From contig JAHRVG010000026.1 of assembly GCA_019090795.1 (NCBI GenBank), positions 1 through 43,370 of the forward strand: a stretch of 43,370 nucleotides of DNA. Reading direction: 5' to 3'. A model generated the notes under the pieces. That model saw nothing but the letters and a program-made list of their open reading frames with translations. It searched no databases and was not told where the DNA came from. Below, piece by piece: positions 1 through 6,128 of this stretch (its first letter is position 1; each line of letters starts with the position of its first letter). A program made the translations under genes and the position numbers. Origin of the DNA: Paracoccaceae bacterium. GTDB lineage: Bacteria; Pseudomonadota; Alphaproteobacteria; Rhodobacterales; Rhodobacteraceae.

Positions 1-1
1 C

Positions 2-829
2 GAGATTGCCCAGCAAATTCTGGAGGAATCCGGCTATACTGACCATTGGCGCAACGACAAAACGCCAGAGGGCCCTGGGCGTCTGGAAAACCTCAAAGAA
101 CTGGTCAAGGCGCTGGAAGAATTCGAGAACCTGCAAGGGTTTTTAGAGCACGTTAGCCTGATCATGGAGAATGAGCAGGAAGATCAGACCGAGAAGGTTT
201 CGATCATGACCTTGCATGCGGCCAAAGGATTGGAATTCCCTGTTGTTTTCCTGCCTGGGTGGGAGGATGGCTTGTTTCCTTCACAACGTTCCATGGATGA
301 AACTGGGCTGAAGGGCGTTGAGGAAGAGCGACGCCTTGCTTATGTCGGGATCACCCGTGCCGAAACCCATTGCACCATTAGTTTTGCAGCGAATCGACGG
401 GTGTTCGGGCAATGGCAATCCAGCCTACCGTCACGGTTTATTGATGAATTACCTCCGGAAAATGTGGAAGTGTTAACGCCGCCCGGTCTTTATGGCGGCG
501 GCTTTGGTGCGGCAGCCCCTGAGCGCGGTGAATCAGAGATGGAGGCACGGGTATCGCGTGCGGATGCCTATAGTTCGCCGGGCTGGAAGAGGATGCAGGC
601 GCGCAGCGCGCGGCGTGGCGCCGGACAGTTTGCCAAAGCAAAGCCCGTTGTGATTGAGTCGCAAGCCGTGAACAGTTTTGGTCTTGGGGATCGCGTTTTC
701 CATCAGAAATTCGGCTATGGTGCGGTCACCGAGATAGAAGGCGACAAGCTTGAAATCGCTTTTGAAAAGGCAGGCACCAAGAAAGTTGTTGCAAGCTTTG
801 TAACGGCTGCCAGCGAAATTCCATTTTGA
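2..829 (+). CDS. uvrD: UvrD/PcrA-type DNA helicase, C-terminal part (5' end outside window)
   Basis: The reading frame is open from the first bases, so this is the 3' part of a longer gene; the start lies upstream. The product is the C-terminal half of a superfamily 1A 3'-5' DNA helicase used in nucleotide excision and mismatch repair. Helicase motif V is seen as TLHAAKGLEFPVVFL, followed by EEERRLAYVGITRA (motif VI, with the arginine that contacts ATP). A linker rich in Arg and Ala follows, and the end (GDRVFHQKFGYGAVTEIEG...) is the Tudor-like domain that lets PcrA/UvrD bind RNA polymerase. The stop is followed within about 10 bases by a strong hairpin. Identity to UvrD rather than Rep rests on the Tudor-like tail and is firm. 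Confidence 0.95.
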   Translation, partial: EIAQQILEESGYTDHWRNDKTPEGPGRLENLKELVKALEEFENLQGFLEHVSLIMENEQEDQTEKVSIMTLHAAKGLEFPVVFLPGWEDGLFPSQRSMDETGLKGVEEERRLAYVGITRAETHCTISFAANRRVFGQWQSSLPSRFIDELPPENVEVLTPPGLYGGGFGAAAPERGESEMEARVSRADAYSSPGWKRMQARSARRGAGQFAKAKPVVIESQAVNSFGLGDRVFHQKFGYGAVTEIEGDKLEIAFEKAGTKKVVASFVTAASEIPF

Positions 830-830
830 C

Positions 831-876
831 ATAAAAAAACGACGGCGTCTGGGAGGAGACGCCGTCGTTTCTTTCT
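831..876. terminator. Intrinsic terminator between uvrD and DUF1127/cuckoo RNA (probably bidirectional)
   Basis: A 13-bp perfect stem (838-850 with 857-869) with a 6-base loop. On the minus strand it is followed by seven T, a classical Rho-independent terminator for the DUF1127/cuckoo transcript. On the plus strand it begins 9 bases after the uvrD stop and is followed by a weaker TTTCTTTCTC tract, so it probably also ends the uvrD transcript. Confidence 0.85.
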
Positions 877-902
877 CATTGTCGGGGGGAGGACCCGACA
901 AT
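838..902 (-). ncRNA. Cuckoo/CcsR-type sRNA, copy A (3' UTR of a DUF1127 gene)
   Basis: Read on the minus strand, two hairpins follow the stop of the DUF1127 gene at 918. Hairpin 1 pairs ATTGTCGGG (902-894) with CCCGACAAT (886-878) around the loop TCCTCCC. Hairpin 2 pairs AACGACGGCGTCT (869-857) with AGACGCCGTCGTT (850-838) around the loop CCTCCC and is followed by a run of seven T. Two stem-loops, each exposing a CCUCCC anti-Shine-Dalgarno motif, behind a DUF1127 ORF, is the described layout of the CcsR1-4 RNAs of Rhodobacter sphaeroides and the wider cuckoo RNA family, which are cut from the 3' end of the DUF1127 (ccaF1) mRNA and act in stress and C1/pyruvate metabolism control. The structure is seen; the processing and role are inferred from the family. 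Confidence 0.85.
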
Positions 903-917
903 CAGTAACTGTTGCGT

Positions 918-1133
918 TTACACGCCGTAAACTGCTTCGTGAGCCACGAATTTGATGCCGCCATGAGTCAGGCCCAGATCGGCCAATTCCAAACGGGACA
1001 GAGCGCTCAGTTCGGAAACTGTTTTGCGGTACATGTACTGTTTGACCATCCGGTCTGTGATTTCAGTGAAAATGCTAGCAACGACGTGTGCTGCTGTTGC
1101 GGTGATGCTGATGTTTGTTGTGGTGTTGGCCAT
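918..1133 (-). CDS. DUF1127 domain protein (CcaF1-like), host gene of cuckoo RNA A
   Basis: A 71-residue small protein ending in the arginine/leucine-rich DUF1127 pattern: RKTVSELSALSRLELADLGLTHGGIKFVAHEAVYG. The C-terminal half is the conserved domain; the N-terminal half is threonine/alanine rich. The start is preceded by AGAGGA. DUF1127 proteins of about 50-75 residues are stress-induced in Rhodobacter and Agrobacterium; one (CcaF1) has been described as an RNA-binding protein that affects CcsR sRNA levels. Two cuckoo-type hairpins follow the stop directly, so gene and RNA probably share a transcript. In this family transcription is usually driven by alternative heat-shock sigma factors; no promoter could be assigned here with confidence. 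Confidence 0.9.
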   Translation of the reverse strand: MANTTTNISITATAAHVVASIFTEITDRMVKQYMYRKTVSELSALSRLELADLGLTHGGIKFVAHEAVYGV

Positions 1134-1291
1134 TGCCCTAGTCCTCTAAGAGAGTGTTTGTTTTCTTGGGGTTTATCTAGGGGTTTAAAAAAATACTGCT
1201 AGAGCTGTTTACTCATTCCCGCCATGCGGCTTGTGCATGGCTTTGAATGTATAAACGGCGGTGCGTGTGGGCTGTGCTACCGTTTTGGTTT

Positions 1292-1330
1292 CGGATTGCT
1301 CAGAAAGCGAAAGGGGTTCTGAGCAGTCCG
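1292..1330 (-). other. Hairpin directly downstream of the second DUF1127 gene
   Basis: Fourteen-base arms (1292-1305 and 1317-1330) pair with one mismatch around an 11-base loop. On the minus strand it starts 7 bases after the stop of the DUF1127 gene at 1338 and the loop reads CCCCTTTCGCT. There is no T run on either strand, so it is not a simple intrinsic terminator. It sits where a cuckoo RNA would be expected but lacks the CCTCCC loop; it could be an RNA-processing or stabilising element, or a degenerate cuckoo hairpin. Confidence 0.55.
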
Positions 1331-1337
1331 ATATTGG

Positions 1338-1553
1338 CTAGCGACCGTAAACGCATTCATGGGCAATCCGGTTGATGTCGCATCGGTTCAGGCCAAAATC
1401 TGCCAGCTCGCGCGTAGACATACGTTTCATTTCCGAGAGTGTTTTTCGGTAAAGGCGGTATTGTGCCAAGCGTAGCCAGAGAGCCTTGCTTACTGCAACG
1501 GTGGATTGCGTTGCAGAGGAGGAGATGATGGAGTTTGTGTGTATTACGGACAT
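1338..1553 (-). CDS. DUF1127 domain protein, second copy
   Basis: A 71-residue paralogue of the 918-1133 product with the domain at its C-terminus: YRKTLSEMKRMSTRELADFGLNRCDINRIAHECVYGR. The start is preceded by CAGGATCG. The N-terminal half is Ser/Thr/Val rich and could form a short amphipathic or membrane-touching helix, but this is not clear. It lies between cuckoo copy B (upstream) and a 14-bp hairpin (downstream). The two proteins share the RKT(V/L)SE...(L/T)RELAD(L/F)GL pattern and the HE-VYG end, so they are probably an old tandem duplication. Function is known only by family: small, basic, stress-linked. Confidence 0.9.
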   Translation of the reverse strand: MSVIHTNSIISSSATQSTVAVSKALWLRLAQYRLYRKTLSEMKRMSTRELADFGLNRCDINRIAHECVYGR

Positions 1554-1610
1554 GATTTGCGATCCTGTATAGGAATTATTGACGTGTTAGCCGTCTATTT
1601 AGGGCTGCTG

Positions 1611-1623
1611 TTCACCCTGTGAA
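1611..1623. promoter_or_regulatory. Short palindrome upstream of the second DUF1127 gene
   Basis: TTCAC-CCT-GTGAA is a perfect 5-base inverted repeat about 58-70 bases upstream of the DUF1127 start, in an otherwise gene-free 130-base stretch. It could be an operator. No protein is assigned to it. Confidence 0.25.
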
Positions 1624-1684
1624 GAGGTGTTCGCGCAACTGTGATATGCAGTTTTCACATGGCTTGCACTTGGGCTTGGAAAAT

Positions 1685-1761
1685 AAAAAGCGACGGCGCA
1701 GGGGAGGACGCACCGTCGCTTTGTCAGAGAGTGGTGGGCTCAGGGAGGAGAGGCCCACCGC
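1685..1761 (-). ncRNA. Cuckoo/CcsR-type sRNA, copy B (no host ORF in front)
   Basis: Same layout as copy A. On the minus strand hairpin 1 pairs 1761-1753 with 1739-1731 (core GGTGGGC/GCCCACC) around a 13-base loop holding CTCCTCCC. Hairpin 2 pairs 1720-1709 with 1700-1689 (12 bp including two G-T pairs, core AGCGACGG/CCGTCGCT) around the loop TCCTCCCC and is followed by TTTTATTT. Unlike copy A there is no DUF1127 ORF directly upstream: the next gene on that side is mrp on the other strand. It must therefore be made from its own promoter in 1765-2030, or have lost its host gene. It is followed about 130 bases later by the second DUF1127 gene, so it could instead be a 5' leader of that mRNA. 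Confidence 0.8.
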
Positions 1762-2035
1762 TCAATCTGGGCAGTGATTAAGCTTACACTTATTCGCTGC
1801 TGTTGATGGTCAATATACAGTTGCCGGTAAAAAACGACTACTGACAAAAAGGCAAATCTGCTATGCGTAAAATGCATGGCTAATCCCGTTCGTATCGACT
1901 CACCCGCTTAGGCTCGTGTGCTGCAAATCAGAACCTGCTGCTATTTGTCCTTTGCGTTATCTCTTGCTCTTTGCGCGCTAAACGCCAAATTAGGGGCAAG
2001 TAACGTAGACAACCAAATTCGTCAGGAATTCCAAC

Positions 2036-3103
2036 ATGACCCTTACCCGCAATATCGTGCTTGAGGCACTCCGCGTTCTGAAATTGCCCGATGGGCGTGA
2101 TATTATCGCGGCTGATCTGGTGCGCGCCCTGTCTATAGAGGGCGGTGCTGTGCAGTTTGTGCTTGAAGTGGACCCCAAGGATGGCAAGATGATGGAGCCG
2201 GTGCGTCAGGCTGCGGAAAAGATTGTTGCGCAACTGGAGGGCGTGGAAACGGCCTCGGTTCTGCTGACAGCCCATTCTACTGCACCACAAAAGGCCCCGC
2301 CGAACCTGAAAATCGGCGGCCATGGCAAACCGGCCCCCGATAACGCGGCCATTCCTGGTGTAGACCGCATACTGGCAATTGCATCGGGCAAGGGCGGTGT
2401 TGGTAAATCCACTGTCGCCAGTAATCTGGCGGTGGCGCTGGCTAAGCAGGGGCGGCGTGTAGGGCTGCTGGACGCAGACATTTATGGCCCCTCGGTGCCG
2501 CGCATGATGGGGGTGAGCAAGCGCCCGGCCTCGCCGGATGGCAAAACAATCATTCCGCTACAAAACCATGGCGTCACAATCATGTCTCTGGGCCTGATGC
2601 TGCGCGACGATGAGCCTGTGATTTGGCGCGGCCCGATGCTGATCGGGGCATTGCAACAGATGCTGGGGCAGGTGCAGTGGGGTGATTTGGATGTGCTGAT
2701 TGTCGATCTGCCACCGGGTACGGGTGATGTGCAGCTAACGCTGGCACAAAAGGCGGATGTGACGGGTGCCATCGTGGTCTCCACCCCGCAAGATGTGGCG
2801 TTGCTGGACGCGCGCAAGGCGATTGGCATGTTTGCCAAGACCAAAACACCTGTCGTTGGGATGATCGAAAACATGTCCTATTACGTCTGCCCTAAATGTG
2901 GCGACGAGGCGCATATCTTTGGCCATGGTGGCGCGGCGGATGAGGCCGGGAACCTCGGGATACCGTTTCTGGGACAGATACCGCTCGATCTGGATATCCG
3001 GCTCGCGGGTGACGGTGGTACGCCGATTGCCGCAGGGGATGGCCCGCTGGCAGAGGCTTACGGCAAGATTGCCGCGAAACTGGTGTCGGAGGATCTAGCC
3101 TGA
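2036..3103 (+). CDS. mrp: Mrp/ApbC-family iron-sulfur cluster carrier ATPase
   Basis: 355 residues. Residues about 5-80 form the MIP18/DUF59 domain; then a linker (APQKAPPNLKIGGHGKPAP) leads to the P-loop NTPase domain with the deviant Walker A GKGGVGKST at 118-126 and DADIYGPS. CPKC at 285-288 is the cysteine pair that binds the bridging 4Fe-4S cluster in dimeric Mrp proteins. The protein stores and hands over Fe-S clusters to apo-proteins in the cytosol. AGGAAT stands before the ATG. It is a lone gene: a hairpin terminator follows 17 bases after the stop. The 450 bases upstream belong to the DUF1127/cuckoo region and nothing else was recognised between 1770 and 2035. Confidence 0.95.
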   Translation: MTLTRNIVLEALRVLKLPDGRDIIAADLVRALSIEGGAVQFVLEVDPKDGKMMEPVRQAAEKIVAQLEGVETASVLLTAHSTAPQKAPPNLKIGGHGKPAPDNAAIPGVDRILAIASGKGGVGKSTVASNLAVALAKQGRRVGLLDADIYGPSVPRMMGVSKRPASPDGKTIIPLQNHGVTIMSLGLMLRDDEPVIWRGPMLIGALQQMLGQVQWGDLDVLIVDLPPGTGDVQLTLAQKADVTGAIVVSTPQDVALLDARKAIGMFAKTKTPVVGMIENMSYYVCPKCGDEAHIFGHGGAADEAGNLGIPFLGQIPLDLDIRLAGDGGTPIAAGDGPLAEAYGKIAAKLVSEDLA

Positions 3104-3118
3104 CGCCACTTGTTAAAA

Positions 3119-3140
3119 GGAGCGCCTAACGGCGCTTTTC
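3119..3140 (+). terminator. Intrinsic terminator of mrp
   Basis: AGCGCC (3121-3126) pairs with GGCGCT (3131-3136) around TAAC and is followed by TTTTC; A/G bases before the stem can extend it with weak pairs. A second 8-bp hairpin (GCTGGGTC 3147-3154 with GACCCAGC 3159-3166) follows without a T run. Confidence 0.7.
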
Positions 3141-3214
3141 CCTTAAGCTGGGTCTGGCGACCCAGCGATTGGCGCCTAACTGCACAGATTGACAAACTAG
3201 CAGTGGCTTTGGCC

Positions 3215-3242
3215 TTGACTCATAGGGTAGCGGGTGTAGAAG
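3215..3242 (+). promoter_or_regulatory. Probable sigma-70 promoter of rpmG
   Basis: TTGACT at 3215-3220, a 16-base spacer and TAGAAG at 3237-3242, about 75 bases before the rpmG start. The -35 box matches five of six and the -10 box four of six consensus bases. It lies in the only gap that can hold the rpmG promoter. Confidence 0.45.
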
Positions 3243-3315
3243 GCAATTTCAGAATTCAAGGTTGCGGATGCAGCCTATTGCAAGATAACGCGGGCGACCG
3301 CTGAGGAGATAATCA

Positions 3316-3483
3316 ATGGCGAAGCCAACCACAGTTAAAATCCGCCTGAACTCGACAGCGGGCACTGGCCACTTTTATGTGACCAAGAAAAATGCACGCA
3401 CCATGACCGAGAAGATGGTAAAAAGCAAATATGACCCGGTTGTGCGCAAGCACGTCGAGTATAAAGAAGGCAAGATCAAGTAA
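3316..3483 (+). CDS. rpmG: 50S ribosomal protein L33
   Basis: A 55-residue gene starting [18 protein letters not shown] and continuing [12 protein letters not shown]..., ending [11 protein letters not shown]. This is bacterial ribosomal protein L33 in full length. GAGGAGAT lies 6 bases before the ATG. The protein has no cysteine at all, so it is the zinc-free (C-) form that does not need Zn for folding. It stands alone between its own promoter and a perfect terminator. Confidence 0.97.
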   Translation: MAKPTTVKIRLNSTAGTGHFYVTKKNARTMTEKMVKSKYDPVVRKHVEYKEGKIK

Positions 3484-3507
3484 GATCAGCCTTTCTTGAA
3501 GTTAGGG

Positions 3508-3533
3508 AAGCCGCGACTTGTTCGCGGCTTTTT
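3508..3533 (+). terminator. Intrinsic terminator of rpmG
   Basis: AAGCCGCGA (3508-3516) pairs perfectly with TCGCGGCTT (3522-3530) around CTTGT, followed by a T run ending at 3533. It begins 25 bases after the rpmG stop. Confidence 0.9.
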
Positions 3534-3537
3534 GATT

Positions 3538-3933
3538 CTAGAAGAGCAATCCGACGACCACTGTGAGGATCGCAAGGGTTTGCGCGATCAGCGTCAACAA
3601 CATGCCGTAATACCGTAGCCGGAAATTGGTGCCATGGATGGTGAAATAGACCGCGTGCATCGCTCGCCCGACAACCAGAAGCACCGCAATGATCATTGGC
3701 ATTAGCCCCGGTAGCAAATATTCTGCCAAGCCCAGTAGGATCAGGGCAATCGGAATTTGCTCTGCCGCATTGGCCTGCCCGCGAATTTTCTTATTCATCA
3801 CATGATTGCCGCCGTCACCCAGCAAAATATGATCTTTGCGCCGCACGCCAATGACGCGAAAGGTCAGCCATAGAAAGAGTGCCGCCAGAATAACCGTACT
3901 CCAAGCGGTTACAGGAATTGGAAAGTCAGTCAT
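3538..3933 (-). CDS. MAPEG family membrane protein (YecN-like)
   Basis: 131 residues with about four hydrophobic helices: residues about 8-28, 58-76, 77-94 and 110-130. The stretch RGQANAAEQIPIALILLGLAEY after the first loop, and the RAMHAVYF segment, fit the MAPEG superfamily (membrane-associated eicosanoid/glutathione metabolism), whose bacterial members are small inner-membrane proteins of mostly unknown substrate. It is convergent with rpmG and separated from the upstream YccA-like gene by a terminator, so it is likely transcribed on its own from the short gap around 3934-3950 or by read-through. Confidence 0.85.
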   Translation of the reverse strand: MTDFPIPVTAWSTVILAALFLWLTFRVIGVRRKDHILLGDGGNHVMNKKIRGQANAAEQIPIALILLGLAEYLLPGLMPMIIAVLLVVGRAMHAVYFTIHGTNFRLRYYGMLLTLIAQTLAILTVVVGLLF

Positions 3934-3951
3934 TTAGTAGTCCCCCTAAGA

Positions 3952-3981
3952 AAAAGGCCGGAACGCAATGCCCGGCCTTTT
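3952..3981 (-). terminator. Intrinsic terminator of the YccA-like gene
   Basis: AAAAGGCCGG (3952-3961) pairs with CCGGCCTTTT (3972-3981) around a 10-base loop; on the minus strand a T run follows. It starts about 20 bases after the stop of the Bax-inhibitor gene. Confidence 0.85.
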
Positions 3982-4001
3982 GTTTTGTTAATGTGTCGCG
4001 T

Positions 4002-4781
4002 CTATTCGCGGTTGCCAAACAGTTGCAACATGAACAGGAACATGTTGATAAAGTCTAGATACAGGCTCAAAGCGCCCATAATCGCGGCTTTGCCAATCAT
4101 TTCGTCCTGTCCCGTGCCCGCCATTTGCAGGTAGATAGACTTGATCTTTTGTGTGTCATAGGCGGTTAACCCGGCAAAGATCAGCACTCCGATGGCTGAA
4201 ATCGCGAACATCATAGCAGGTGAGGCCAGCCAGATATTTACAATTGATGCCACAATCAGGCCGACAACGCCCATGATCAAGAAGCTGCCCATGGCGGACA
4301 GATCACGCTTAGTCGTGTAGCCGTAGAGGCTGAGTGACGCAAAAGCGATGGCGGTAATCAGGAATATCTGAATGATCGAATATCCGGTGTAGACCAGAAA
4401 GATGGAGCTGAGCGACAGGCCCATCGTGGCGGCAAAAGCGTAGAACACCAGTTGCGCGGTTGCGGCTGAGAGGCGGTTGATACTTGCGCTCAGTCCAAAG
4501 ACAAAGGCCAGTGGTGCAAACATGATAACCCACTTCAGGGGTGACATGTAGATTGTCGAACCCAGCTGGGTCAGGTATTTATCCGCGCCGATCTGGGCAA
4601 CAGCCTGTGAGGGGTCTGTAGTAACCGCAAGCCCTGCGATAGCCCAAGCAGCCAATGCTGTGATTAACATGCCGACGGACATGGTGCCGTAGACCTTGTT
4701 CATATGGGCACGAAGGCCTGCATCAATATCGGCAGTGCGGACACCCGCGCTTGCGCGGCGGACTGTCTGTTGTTGGGCCAT
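4002..4781 (-). CDS. Bax inhibitor-1 / YccA family membrane protein
   Basis: 259 residues from the ATG at 4781 (MAQQQTVRRASAGVRTADIDAG); the frame is open 16 codons further, but AGGAGA sits before this ATG. Seven hydrophobic helices are visible after about residue 35, with a polar N-terminus. LTAYDTQKIK near the C-terminus is the BI-1 signature holding the conserved Asp, and the end LYLDFINMFLFMLQLFGNRE is typical of the bacterial family. E. coli YccA binds and inhibits FtsH; others leak Ca2+/H+. It is a lone gene with its own terminator. Confidence 0.92.
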   Translation of the reverse strand: MAQQQTVRRASAGVRTADIDAGLRAHMNKVYGTMSVGMLITALAAWAIAGLAVTTDPSQAVAQIGADKYLTQLGSTIYMSPLKWVIMFAPLAFVFGLSASINRLSAATAQLVFYAFAATMGLSLSSIFLVYTGYSIIQIFLITAIAFASLSLYGYTTKRDLSAMGSFLIMGVVGLIVASIVNIWLASPAMMFAISAIGVLIFAGLTAYDTQKIKSIYLQMAGTGQDEMIGKAAIMGALSLYLDFINMFLFMLQLFGNRE

Positions 4782-4886
4782 GAAAACTCTCCTAATAGGT
4801 TCACAAAAAGGCGCTGCAACGATCTGCAACGACGTTAAGGTATCATATTGGGTATCTGATCGCGTTTTTCAAGAAAATAACACGAA

Positions 4887-4922
4887 AAAACCCGATGAAA
4901 GTTTTAACAATCATCGGGTTTT
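4887..4922 (-). terminator. Intrinsic terminator of the third DUF1127 gene
   Basis: AAAACCCGATGA (4887-4898) pairs with TCATCGGGTTTT (4911-4922) around a 12-base loop; on the minus strand six T follow. The loop has no CCTCCC, so this DUF1127 gene carries an ordinary terminator and no cuckoo RNA. Confidence 0.9.
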
Positions 4923-4942
4923 AAGAAGGGAGGCCAAATATG

Positions 4943-5155
4943 TTAGCGCCGCCAATGGGCTGGTGCATCCCATGCCGGACGGCGCGATTCACTCAGTGCG
5001 TCGCTGCGTTCTATGCCTAGGTCATGCAGGGCGGCGTCGTCCAGTTGTGCCAACTTGCGCCGCTGCCGACTCAAGCTCAAAAAATTTGCAACACGGGTGA
5101 GTAGGGATGCCCCTTTAGGAGCAATAGCGCGGGAGTGGGTGAGAATTTTTGTCAT
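4943..5155 (-). CDS. DUF1127 domain protein, third copy
   Basis: 70 residues from the ATG at 5155 (MTKILTHSRAIAPKGAS). An ATG five codons upstream exists, but AAGGAAG lies at the right distance for 5155 only. The domain reads FLSLSRQRRKLAQLDDAALHDLGIERSDALSESRRPAWDAPAHWRR; the Trp-containing end is the longer DUF1127 subtype typical of genes next to regulators, unlike the two short copies at 918-1553. It is divergent from a LysR gene across an AT-rich 124-base gap and may be its target. Confidence 0.88.
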   Translation of the reverse strand: MTKILTHSRAIAPKGASLLTRVANFLSLSRQRRKLAQLDDAALHDLGIERSDALSESRRPAWDAPAHWRR

Positions 5156-5195
5156 TTTGCTTCCTTTCATATATGGAATGCATTTTTGTTAATGC

Positions 5196-5210
5196 ATCAA
5201 ACTTCTTGAT
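5196..5210. promoter_or_regulatory. Candidate LysR-type operator between DUF1127 and lysR
   Basis: ATCAA-ACTTC-TTGAT is a perfect inverted repeat in the shared promoter region, about 40 bases from the DUF1127 start and 70 from the lysR start. It contains the T-N11-A arrangement used by LysR-type regulators. The assignment to the neighbouring regulator is inferred from position. Confidence 0.45.
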
Positions 5211-5279
5211 CCTTACTTGTCATATAGCTATACATAATAAAAATGAATGTTTGTTGTTTGTTACATCAAGGAAATTGAT

Positions 5280-6128
5280 ATGCCACGAAATCTTGACCTC
5301 ACCGCACTTCGTTCTTTTGTCGCGGTGGCTGAAACCGGTGGTGTGACCCGCGCCGCAGGGCAATTGCACCTAACCCAGTCAGCGGTGTCGATGCAACTCA
5401 AGCGGTTGGAAGAATCCTTGGGTCAAATTTTGCTGGACCGCTCGAACCGGAGCGTCACCCTGACGGGACAGGGGGAATTGTTGCTGAGTTACGGGCGCAG
5501 ACTATTGGCGCTGAACGACGAAGTCTGGAGTCGGATGACCAATCAGGTCTATGAGGGGGAGCTGGTGTTCGGTGTACCCCATGACATTGTTTATCCGCAT
5601 ATTCCCGGGGTGCTGAAAAAATTCGCAGCTGCTTACCCTCGGGTCAAAATCAATTTGGTGTCCTCTTTCACCGTCGATCTAAAGGCCCAGTTTGCCGCCG
5701 GAGAGGCGGATATCGTCCTGACGACGGAACAAACGACCCCGCCCGGGGCGACCAAACTGGCCGATCTGAATTTCATCTGGCTAGGCGCACCGGGTGGTGT
5801 GGCCTGGAAATCCCGCCCTTTGCGTCTGGCCTATGAAAAGAAGTGCATCTTTCGCCCGATAGCGCAAAAAGCGTTGGACGAGGCAGGAATTTCGTGGGAA
5901 ATGGCCGTCGATTCAGACTCGATGATGGCAGTAGAGGCGAGCCTGAGCGCGGATATTGCGGTCCATGCGCGGTTGCACGGCACTCAGCCACATCTTGAGG
6001 AAATACCCCACAATGGCGCATTGCCCGAACTGCCCGAATTCAAGGTGAATATGATGGTGGCTCCCAAAGCAAACGCGCCTTTGGCGAACCATTTGGCGGA
6101 AATTGTTCAAGCGGCGTATTGCTGCTAG
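5280..6128 (+). CDS. LysR-family transcriptional regulator
   Basis: 282 residues starting MPRNLDLTALRSFVAVAETGGVTRAAG; AAGGAAA lies before this ATG and the 11 codons upstream in frame are unlikely. Residues about 5-64 are the winged helix-turn-helix (TRAAGQLHLTQSAVSMQLKRLEESLG), the rest a periplasmic-binding-like effector domain. The effector cannot be told. It is divergent from the third DUF1127 gene with a palindrome between them, and its last four bases overlap the end of the convergent sulfotransferase-like gene, so there is no terminator gap. Confidence 0.92.
   Translation: MPRNLDLTALRSFVAVAETGGVTRAAGQLHLTQSAVSMQLKRLEESLGQILLDRSNRSVTLTGQGELLLSYGRRLLALNDEVWSRMTNQVYEGELVFGVPHDIVYPHIPGVLKKFAAAYPRVKINLVSSFTVDLKAQFAAGEADIVLTTEQTTPPGATKLADLNFIWLGAPGGVAWKSRPLRLAYEKKCIFRPIAQKALDEAGISWEMAVDSDSMMAVEASLSADIAVHARLHGTQPHLEEIPHNGALPELPEFKVNMMVAPKANAPLANHLAEIVQAAYCC

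Noticed and set aside
912-1202. 96-codon plus-strand frame over the DUF1127 gene
   Set aside because: Antisense shadow of a gene with an exact DUF1127 pattern; starts inside its coding region.
1639-1659. TGTGA...TCACA inverted repeat upstream of the second DUF1127 gene
   Set aside because: The half-sites are 10 bases apart, not the 6 of CRP/FNR sites, so a CRP/FNR operator is not supported.
3110-3304. 64-codon frame between mrp and rpmG
   Set aside because: It covers the mrp terminator, an 8-bp hairpin and the rpmG promoter, and its product shows no family pattern.
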